NCBI GenBank assembly: GCA_002682825.1
Contig: NOKP01000025.1
Location: forward strand, 129,746-193,745
Length of the DNA stretch: 64,000 nucleotides
Direction: 5' to 3'
DNA from: Neonectria sp. B-13
Lineage: Eukaryota; Ascomycota; Sordariomycetes; Hypocreales; Nectriaceae
Below, one piece after another: positions 56,648 to 64,000 of the stretch. The notes under the pieces were generated by a model. That model searched no databases, had not been told where the DNA came from, and saw only the letters and a list, made by a program, of their open reading frames with translations. Both the position numbers and the translations under genes were made by a program. Positions within the stretch are counted from its first letter, which is position 1, and every line of letters starts with the position of its first letter.

Positions 56648-59600
56648 ATGACCTCCGTAGGCCACACGCGATCGACCAGCCTGGCCGACACCCGCAGCCA
56701 TCCCATGGCCACCACCGGCGCCTTGGGTCACCCGCCGCCAACAGGGCGCAATGGAGGCGACCCCAGGCCCGGCGGGGCTCCAATCCCACATATTGAAGAC
56801 ATTCTGGCAGCTCCCAGAGACATCGATATGAACCAGTCTATCCGCAGGCTGTTGGAATCCGCCGAAGCATCACTAGGCCAGGCGCAGATGAGCCGCGACT
56901 TCAACAGGCCTGCTCTCGCTCTGAGAGACTACATTCGTGCGTCCGTCATTGCTATCCAGTCTATTCGGAACCACCGAGACTATACCTCTCTCAAGGGCGA
57001 CCGCAACGACCTGGCACGAGCGCACAACTCACTGCTGAAGAAGATCAGCCAGCAAGATGCTGTCTTTGCGAGAATCAAGCAGGATATCATTGCGGATAAC
57101 AAGAGAACCGGTGTACAACCCACCGTTCAGCGAACTGCCCAATCCCAAAGGAACGTCGTTGGCTCTCAGCCCAAACCTCCCACCAAGACAACACGAGATG
57201 GCAACTCAGTGTCTTCAGCAGACCAGCCAGCCAATGCCCCGCCTCGATCTATGAATGGCTCTTCAGCAAAGGCCAAGCCAAGCATCCAACCGAAACCCAA
57301 GGCCCTCCACGGGAACGCAATCAACCCCGTACGTTCCAGTTTGAACCTCTCGAGCACTACCGCCCAGGATCTTGCCGCTCGTTTCGCCAACCTCAGAGGC
57401 CCGCAGCCGTCTCCAGGCCAAGACCCACGCATCAAGACGCACCAGATCAACCTCCCTAAGCCGGCCGGGCCTCGAGAGATGCCACCTGCGCCGCCACGGC
57501 CACCAAAGATTGACATCAATAGCGCTGTTCCCATTCTACCAAAGATGCCGGATGCTATCTACAGCCCTGCTCGTGGGAGCATATCAGGAGAAGTTTCAAG
57601 ACCACCTACAAGCACCCCCCGTAATATATATAATCGAACCGGAACATCGACCTCCTCTGTCCCCGGTACTCCAACAGGATCTTCACAGGCCCAAACCGAC
57701 TACTTTACTCCAGCTCAGAGCTACTCTCTCAGCAACTCAATACCTCCCGTGCCACCAGGAAACACCATAAAGGTCCCAGAAGGCGACTTGATAAATCCGG
57801 AGGAACTATATCAGGCCATGAAGGCCAAGGGTTCTATTCTGATCATTGACACCCGGTTTAGACAAATTTTTAACGAGGGGCACATTATGTCCTCATCAAC
57901 CATTTGCATTGAACCGAACATCCTCACCAGGGACAACATTTCGGCAGAGCAGATATCCGAGAGTCTTGTGTTGTCCCCGAACCAGGAAGAGTCTCTATTT
58001 GAGCAGCGAGACAAGTATGATCTGGTGGTCTTTTACGACCAGAATTCTGAAGCGATCCTCAAGTCTTCCTCCAACTTGGATGACCTCGTTCTTGTATCGC
58101 TTCAGCGGGCTTTGGTAGATTACAACTACGGACGAGACCTGAAGAACCCCCCCAAGCTGTTGAAGGGGGGCATTGATGCCTGGGTGGATTTGATGGGTCC
58201 GGCATCTCTCCGAGTGATCACGCACCCAGTTTCCTCAAAACCAGATCAACACATCCAACTGAGTCGAAGCAATGCCATTGAGCGAAGGACGTCGAAATAC
58301 GTTGGGAAGCCCCTGAAGGAGAAGGACGTCAAAGATTGGCAGGAGAGGTTAAAGAATGAAGATATGGAGACAGCATCATCGCCCAACTTCTTACGGTCCA
58401 AGGAGGACTTCCTCCGGAGGTTTCCGCCCGTGTTAACGGAACAAGAGTCCATGTCTTCGCAGGACCAGCCGCAGCACCGACCGGCATACGGGTTGTCTCA
58501 TAAAATCGACTTGGACACCGACCTCCCTTCGCCTCCGACCAGGCCAGCTCCGGCCATGCCACGACCAAGCTACAATGGTTTAGCCGAGGGTGCGGACGAC
58601 AGCGGAGCACCAGCAAATCGACAGCTGACTCGGGTGCCCACGAAGATTGTTGAGCAGCCGGCTACTGCCGAGACCACGACGTTTTACACGGGTCTCAACA
58701 ACCCCTCAAACTGGTGCTACGCAAACAGCACGCTGCAGTGTCTCCTGGCCTCCCCTGAATTTGGAAGAGTGCTGGCAGACTCGAACTGGATATCCCAGTT
58801 CTCGGCGCCCAGAAAGGAGGACGAGAAGATTGATCAGCCTCAGCTGATGGTTCGGATCATCAGCAACCTATTCCACTGGATGAGCTCGGGCAAATTCCAG
58901 GTCATGAAGGCACAAACGCTGATGGCAAGTGATACACCCCCCCACTCCCTTAGATTGAATCGCAGAGCACTGCTAACCTCTTCACAGAGATACTCACTCC
59001 ACGTCTCCAAGCAGATGAAGGACGCGGAATTCGGCGGGACCAAGCAGCAGGATGCACAGGAGTTTATGTCGTTCCTCGTCGACCACCTCCACGACGAGAC
59101 CAACGCGCGGCGAGACCAACTGGGTTCGATCGCGCAGCCTGACACCAAGCGCCAGTCGCTGCTCGGAGCGGCGGCCGAGTACTGGCGCAACCACAGCAAG
59201 CTCAACCAGTCCATCGTCGACAAATACTGGCGCGGGCTCGAGCTGGGCACGGTCGAGTGTCTCGAGTGCCGCGTTATGTCGTACCAATTCGCGACCTTGG
59301 ATCTGATCACCGTCTTCGTCGGCAACGACAGCGGCCCGACGCTGAGCCATGCCCTCAAGGAGCTCACAGAGACCTCCCAGCTCAGCGACTTCGATTGCAA
59401 CAACTGCCGCCGCAAGACTCGGGCTCTCCAGTTCCAACGCTACGCCCGCCTCCCCTCGCTGCTCTGCGTCAGCCTGCGCCGCTTCAACTTTGACGCGCGC
59501 GGCGGCCCACGCAAATGCGAGACCCTCATAACGTGGGACTTGAACGACATGGACATGTCGCAGGTCTTCGTTCCACATGCCTCGCCGGATCCAACAGATC

Positions 59601-59869
59601 CCACCGACCAGGCCTTTGCGGGGCCCTTCCGCTACGAGACGTATGCCGTCGTCGTCCACTCGGGCGCCGGGCCAGACCAAGGCCACTATACCGCCTACGT
59701 CCGCGATACGGCCTCGCACGACCCGTACGCTTGGTACTACTGCGATGACGCCAAGGTTACTAAAGTCCGCATTGGCAGCGGCGACCGCCACGATGTCCAG
59801 AAGGACCTCTTCAAGTCCGGGCACCGCGTCCCCTATCTGGTCTTCTTCCGCCGCAAGGACATGCGGTGA
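56648..59869 (+). CDS. doa4: Ubiquitin carboxyl-terminal hydrolase, Doa4/Ubp4 type (rhodanese plus USP)
   Basis: Exons 56648..58924 and 58988..59869, 1,052 aa. The order is an N-terminal helical segment (about 45-160, USP8-dimerisation/MIT-like), a disordered linker, a rhodanese domain (about 375-520, ILIIDTRFRQIFNEGHI and GGIDAW), and the USP domain from about 675 to the end. Its catalytic Cys is in NPSNWCYANSTLQCL, the His in PDQGHYTAYVRD, with a Cys-pair zinc insert (CLEC and CNNC). Doa4 removes ubiquitin from cargo at the multivesicular body. The intron 58925..58987 is of GC-AG type (GCAAGT, branch GCTAAC, acceptor CACAG); without it the USP fold would gain 21 unrelated residues. The frame is open back to 56474; 56648 is preferred because the upstream part is leader-like. 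Confidence 0.93.
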   Translation: MTSVGHTRSTSLADTRSHPMATTGALGHPPPTGRNGGDPRPGGAPIPHIEDILAAPRDIDMNQSIRRLLESAEASLGQAQMSRDFNRPALALRDYIRASVIAIQSIRNHRDYTSLKGDRNDLARAHNSLLKKISQQDAVFARIKQDIIADNKRTGVQPTVQRTAQSQRNVVGSQPKPPTKTTRDGNSVSSADQPANAPPRSMNGSSAKAKPSIQPKPKALHGNAINPVRSSLNLSSTTAQDLAARFANLRGPQPSPGQDPRIKTHQINLPKPAGPREMPPAPPRPPKIDINSAVPILPKMPDAIYSPARGSISGEVSRPPTSTPRNIYNRTGTSTSSVPGTPTGSSQAQTDYFTPAQSYSLSNSIPPVPPGNTIKVPEGDLINPEELYQAMKAKGSILIIDTRFRQIFNEGHIMSSSTICIEPNILTRDNISAEQISESLVLSPNQEESLFEQRDKYDLVVFYDQNSEAILKSSSNLDDLVLVSLQRALVDYNYGRDLKNPPKLLKGGIDAWVDLMGPASLRVITHPVSSKPDQHIQLSRSNAIERRTSKYVGKPLKEKDVKDWQERLKNEDMETASSPNFLRSKEDFLRRFPPVLTEQESMSSQDQPQHRPAYGLSHKIDLDTDLPSPPTRPAPAMPRPSYNGLAEGADDSGAPANRQLTRVPTKIVEQPATAETTTFYTGLNNPSNWCYANSTLQCLLASPEFGRVLADSNWISQFSAPRKEDEKIDQPQLMVRIISNLFHWMSSGKFQVMKAQTLMASDTPPHSLRLNRRALLTSSQRYSLHVSKQMKDAEFGGTKQQDAQEFMSFLVDHLHDETNARRDQLGSIAQPDTKRQSLLGAAAEYWRNHSKLNQSIVDKYWRGLELGTVECLECRVMSYQFATLDLITVFVGNDSGPTLSHALKELTETSQLSDFDCNNCRRKTRALQFQRYARLPSLLCVSLRRFNFDARGGPRKCETLITWDLNDMDMSQVFVPHASPDPTDPTDQAFAGPFRYETYAVVVHSGAGPDQGHYTAYVRDTASHDPYAWYYCDDAKVTKVRIGSGDRHDVQKDLFKSGHRVPYLVFFRRKDMR

Positions 59870-60970
59870 ATGCTGCTGATATGATGTCTACCCACCGGCT
59901 GTTGTCCCTCCTAGCCTCATGACGACTAGCTTCCCGAGGGACTGGGCGACTCGTCAACTGCCATGGAGGCCCCCCTTGTCCAACCTCGGGAGTCGGGACA
60001 CTCGGAAGGGACTCCTAGGCCAAGCTTTGTCCCCTCTCATTTCCCTATCCTCGTTGGATACCGTCATGCGTATCCCCCCTGACCCCTGAACAGTCTCGTC
60101 CTCCCCCCACCCATAGCAAATCCACGTGCATCAGCTTCCAGTTCTTCTTGTTCTCCTCATACAGGTGTTTATCACCACGGCAGCAATCATCTTCATCTCT
60201 TGTTCTGATTTCGGTATCTAGTTCCTCTTTTCTCCCTATATAGCAAAGCAGGTAGCAAGCATGGCACGGTGCAGGGGCGGGCGTTTTCATCGAGCCTTTA
60301 CTTATTGGGGTGGTGTGAAAGATATTGAGATTACGAGTGTGTGTACTTCGTACCAAGCATGCCATGATTTTCCGTCAAATAATGACCACGAACCATGATA
60401 AGACCAAAAAGACCACCCACCCACACATGCTTGGAAAATTCGTTTCCAAAAACACGCATGACGTGGATACGAGTCCCAAGTGACACCGCAAGATAGAACG
60501 CAGAATGGGCCCCATCCTCGCCTCTTGGCCATCGCTGTTCATTCGTCGCCCCACTCAGCGCATTGCTGTCAACCATCTCTCTGCGAATAAGACTTGACGA
60601 GTCCCTGGTGAACGACTTTCACATGTCGAAGACGGACCTGAGCGTAATCACCTCACATCACATCACGTTGTCCGGGCTAGTCGGAGCCTTGCGCAAGCAG
60701 GGTCTTTAAAGTATGGAACCATACATAAGAAGACGGGGACGGTCGCTGCTTTGAGGTATTCAATAAAAGTCCAATAAAACATCATGGAGCCAACGCCGCA
60801 CAAGCTACAGTACATTCAACCGCACTCTCCATCAGTGCCAACATGAAAACCTGGGCCTAAGCAAATCACAGAACCCTCGCGCCTGGTATCCTTCATCGTT
60901 TCGTCCGTCCGTCCATCCGTCGATTCCCACTACTTCAGAGTATTATCTCTTCCGACAGCGCCAACGTCGT
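59870..60970. other. Convergent spacer (1.1 kb)
   Basis: It is the 3' regions of doa4 (+) and faa1 (-). It contains one TACTTCGTACC word at about 60344 and A/T-richer stretches, with no supported gene. Confidence 0.45.
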
Positions 60971-63296
60971 TTAAGCAATCGTCTTGAGACACGCGTCAAT
61001 GTCCTTCTTGAACGTCTCGCGGATCACTTTTCGGTTCAGCTTCTGAGTAGCGGTAACGAGGCCCTGCAGTGTCATGGTTAGCTATGGTTTGCAATGGCCA
61101 AAAAAAAACTTGGGATGTTTGGGGGTTCTTACGCTGTCAGGAATCCACTCCTCATCGGTAATGACGACACCGGCCACGGTTTCGATTCCGGCAAAACCGG
61201 CTCGCTTAGCAGCCGTCTGAAGATCCTTCAGGACATAGCTCACGACTTTCTTGTTGTGGTGCATGGTGTGGATGTTATCCTCGTGCACGCCAGCCTCCTT
61301 GGCCTTCTCAACAAGGACCTTCTCATTGGGCATGATAATGGCGATGGGGCGGTTGTACTCGGGATCAGCGTGGATCATGACGTTAGCCACAGTCTGGGCA
61401 CCTCGGTATACCGCCTCGAGCTTCTCGAGGGCGATGTATTCACCACCCTGCATCTTGACAAGATTCTTGACACGATCGAAGACTCGGAGATGGCCGTCAC
61501 GGTCGAACTCGCCAATATCGCCAGTCTTGAACCATCCGTCGGGAGTGAGAGCCTTCTCTGTCTCCTCAGCGTTGTCGTAGTACTTGGACATGATCGGGAG
61601 ACCCTTGAACCAGATCTCACCCTGGGGTGGGTTCGAGTCGGTCGAGTATCCGAGTTCGGGAATCGAGACGAGCTTGGCGTCACAGCTAGAGGGGATGGGA
61701 CCGATGGCGTTGGGTGAATACTCGAGGGGGCAGCCCAAGGCACCATTGGCGCAGGTCTCTGTGAGACCATAACCTGCCAGCATAGGAGCCAGGACCAACG
61801 AGAGGAAGTGCTTTGTGCCGTCAGAAATGCCGCTAGCACCGTTCATGGTAAAACGAAGGCGGCCACCGGTGAGTTCTCGGACCTTGCTGAAGACGACGTT
61901 ATCGAAGATGTTGGCCATTGGCAGCTTGTTCCTGGTCATGAAGGCCTTGTAGTTGAAGGCGCTCCAGAACAAGGCTCGGAGGACAGGACTGGCAGTCTCC
62001 AGCTTGGCTACGACACCCTTCTTGACAGTCTCCCAAATCTGAGGCACGCCGACCATGACGGTGGGTCGGAATTCGTGCATATCACCAAAGCAGTTCTTGA
62101 CCATCGCGTCGGACAACGTTCGGGGATTGCCGTATCCAAGAGTTCCACCGATGAACAGGACGAGGTTCTCGAGGGCCATTTCGAAGATGTGGGCCAGAGG
62201 TAGGTATGCCAGGATACACTCCTTGTCGCTCACGCATTCCTCAACGCAGGTGAAGAGACCGGTCACTAGTGCAGTAATTAGCACAGAGCTCGCTTGCATG
62301 GAGAAAGCAGCAAAACTGGGTCGCAATGAGCAGCAATAACGACGTACCTCCAGCAACAAGGGCCTCATGGGAGATGCAGACGCCCTTGGGCAGGCCGGTA
62401 GAGCCAGAGGTGTACATGACGCAGTAGAGGTCTGAAGGCTTGGCCGGGTTGGCCTCTACCGGCTTCTCCTCACCAAGCTCGCGCAGCTCTTCATAGGTAA
62501 GGACCCTGACGTCAGGGTGATCCTTCTTGAACGCCTCGATCTCGCCACCGACAGTGAAGACGCACTCCTCGTTAACAATGACGGTTTTGATGTTGGACTT
62601 CTTGATGGGTTCGGCGGCGGTCTTGAGCAAGTGAGGGTCGGTGTACATGGCAGTACAGCCGGTCTGGATGAGAGAGTGCTCGACACCGCTGGAGCCGAGG
62701 GTATCATACGCGGTTACGATGGAAATGGACTGGGAGGCGCATCCGTGGGACATGGAGATCCATCCGACACTATGCGGCGAGGCCGAGTCAGCGCCAAGGG
62801 ACAGGACAGGGTGGCGACGGACAGCAGGACGAGGTCAAGATGGTTTCATGACATACCTTGTGGTGCCAAAGAGATGGACCTTGTCTTCGCTGGTCAGACC
62901 TATGTTGCGCAGGCCGGCACCGATTTGATGGACGCGCTCCAGATACTGCTTGTGGGTCAAGTAGTCGAACTTGGAAAGTTCAAAGTATTGCCATTCCTTC
63001 TCGACCTCGCGGGTCTCGCCATCGACGTTCTTCTTGACCATCTTGGTCTCCTTGTGCAGCTTGATGAGCTTGCGGGCGCCGACGGCAGTGTGGTTGGGGT
63101 ACAGGCGGGCGCTGCGGGTGATGATGTCGTAAACGGTATGGACGCCTTCGGCCGGGCTGTTGAGCAGGCCGTCCTTGGCCCGGGGGTGACGGCGCGGGAG
63201 GGTCTCGCCGGGGACCTTCTCGTAGCCAGGAGACTCGATAGTGAAGGGGGCCTTGTGAACCTGGCTCAAAGGCATGATGCCCGATTTGTAGTCCAT
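60971..63296 (-). CDS. faa1: Long-chain fatty acyl-CoA synthetase (Faa1/Faa4 type)
   Basis: Exons 63296..62857, 62769..62348, 62265..61133 and 61063..60971, 695 aa, close to the 700 aa of yeast Faa1. The adenylation-forming family motifs are present in order: YTSGSTGLPKG (about 280), ERCILAYLPLAHIFE-like (DKECILAYLPLAH), GYGLTETCANG, GWFKTGDIGEFD, and the FACS signature region DRVKNLVKMQGGEYIALEKLE. The enzyme activates long-chain fatty acids with CoA and ATP for beta-oxidation and lipid synthesis. The introns are 87, 82 and 69 nt. The last exon is short (93 nt, ends CLKTIA) and supplies the usual C-terminus. No peroxisomal targeting tail is seen. Confidence 0.95.
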
Positions 63297-64000
63297 GATG
63301 ACAGCAACGGAATGCTCGGATCAGAGCAACCGGGTATTACGGAAGGTGAGAGGGGGAGAAAGAGGACGCCCGAGAGTCGAACGGACGCGGCAGCAGCGAA
63401 TTGGGGGAGACGAAGGGATGAGAGGAGCAGAAAGGGTGTATCTTTGGTGTTGCGGAGGGGGAGAAAGAGGAGGAGGAGGAGAAGAAGCGGAGGCCCAGGC
63501 AGATAAAGTGAGAGGGATGCAATGGATGACGGAGGAGGAGACGACGACGGCGTAGCGAGGAGGCGAGGCATGCAAAGGCTTCTGCGCGGGCAACAGGGAA
63601 GGGAAGGGAAGGTAGACATGAGCAAGGCAGGGGAAGGTACTTACCTACTACGTAAGGCACTACCTACGTAGGCGGGCAAGTACCTTAGGTTGGGTTACAC
63701 GTACCTAAGTACCTGCCCTCCATACTACTTAGCCTCGAGGTGGTGGAAATGACCCAATGGAACTACCCGTCAACCGCCTAAGTTACTTATCCATCAAATC
63801 AGAGAGATCCGACCTATAAGCAAATGCAACAGCGCAGATCCAGGGTTGGGGTAATGTCGACCCTCCCCAAGCTTTCGCTGACTTACCTGAGTGCGAATAC
63901 CTGCCAATTGTGTCTGCACACACCTACTTAGGTACCTAATAGTACCGCACGCTGGGGCCAGGCCAGTTGTTGGGGCTGCAGAGTGACCAGCCAGAGCTCC
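63297..64000. other. Promoter region of faa1 with clustered CCTA/TAGG words
   Basis: The minus-strand leader is pyrimidine-rich to about 63600. Beyond it (63640-63940) the words CTACGTA, CCTTAGGT, ACCTAAGT and CTTAGGTACCTA are clustered, several as overlapping palindromes. No gene is supported to the window end. Confidence 0.5.

Noticed and set aside
62517..63506. A 329-codon plus-strand open frame
   Set aside because: It is antisense to exons of the acyl-CoA synthetase and runs across its introns.
1..64000. CRISPR arrays, insertion sequences, retroelements
   Set aside because: No spaced direct repeats, transposase or reverse transcriptase motifs, or long terminal repeats were seen in any frame.

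Overview
The window is chromosomal DNA of a filamentous ascomycete, most likely a sordariomycete. Protein genes are interrupted by short introns (mostly 50-90 nt) with GTRNGT-type donors, CTRAC branch sites and YAG acceptors. The encoded proteins are of Pezizomycotina type: a Rom2-like RhoGEF of about 1,730 aa, an Hsp70/HSPA12-like protein with a glutamine/proline-rich head, and an Fmp46-like redox protein. I found no rRNA, tRNA, CRISPR, insertion sequence or recognisable transposon. Codon-scale assignments rest on translating and splicing the sequence by eye; family names come from motif recognition, not from a search.

Left part (1-16 kb) is dense housekeeping sequence. In order: a WDR59/Mtc5 SEA-complex subunit cut by the window edge (-); Ubc13 (+); an unrecognised two-exon protein (+); an alpha/beta hydrolase (-); ATP synthase subunit d (-); NAC subunit alpha (-); ribosomal protein L14 (-); a membrane fatty-acid desaturase (+); and an Fmp46-type redox protein (+). 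Several genes carry very short first exons or introns in the 5' leader.

Middle (17-31 kb): a very long disordered RNA-binding-type protein whose frame is interrupted by one in-frame TAG (+), a complex I NDUFA2/B8 subunit (-), mitochondrial pyruvate carrier subunit 2 with a 16-nt exon (+), and the Rho1 GEF Rom2 (-). From 31 to 48.8 kb the gene density falls. An HSPA12-like Hsp70 (-), an orphan Cys-rich tandem-repeat protein (+) and glycerol kinase (-) are separated by multi-kilobase spacers with simple repeats and copies of a near-palindromic TACTTCGTAC word.

Right part (48.8-64 kb): an unrecognised nuclear-looking protein again followed in the same frame by an open extension after a TAG (+), a histidine-phosphatase (-), the ESCRT-0 subunit Vps27 (-) arranged head to head with a Doa4-type ubiquitin hydrolase (+), and long-chain acyl-CoA synthetase (-). 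Vps27 and Doa4 act in succession on ubiquitinated endosomal cargo, so their divergent arrangement may have functional meaning. Three mitochondrial genes (atp7, NDUFA2, mpc2) plus an Fmp46-like gene lie within 16 kb. The most unusual signals are the two in-frame TAG codons, which share the context TAGGAACTR, a GC-AG intron hidden inside an open frame of the Doa4 gene, and the 35-residue CxxC repeat protein at 41.6 kb.
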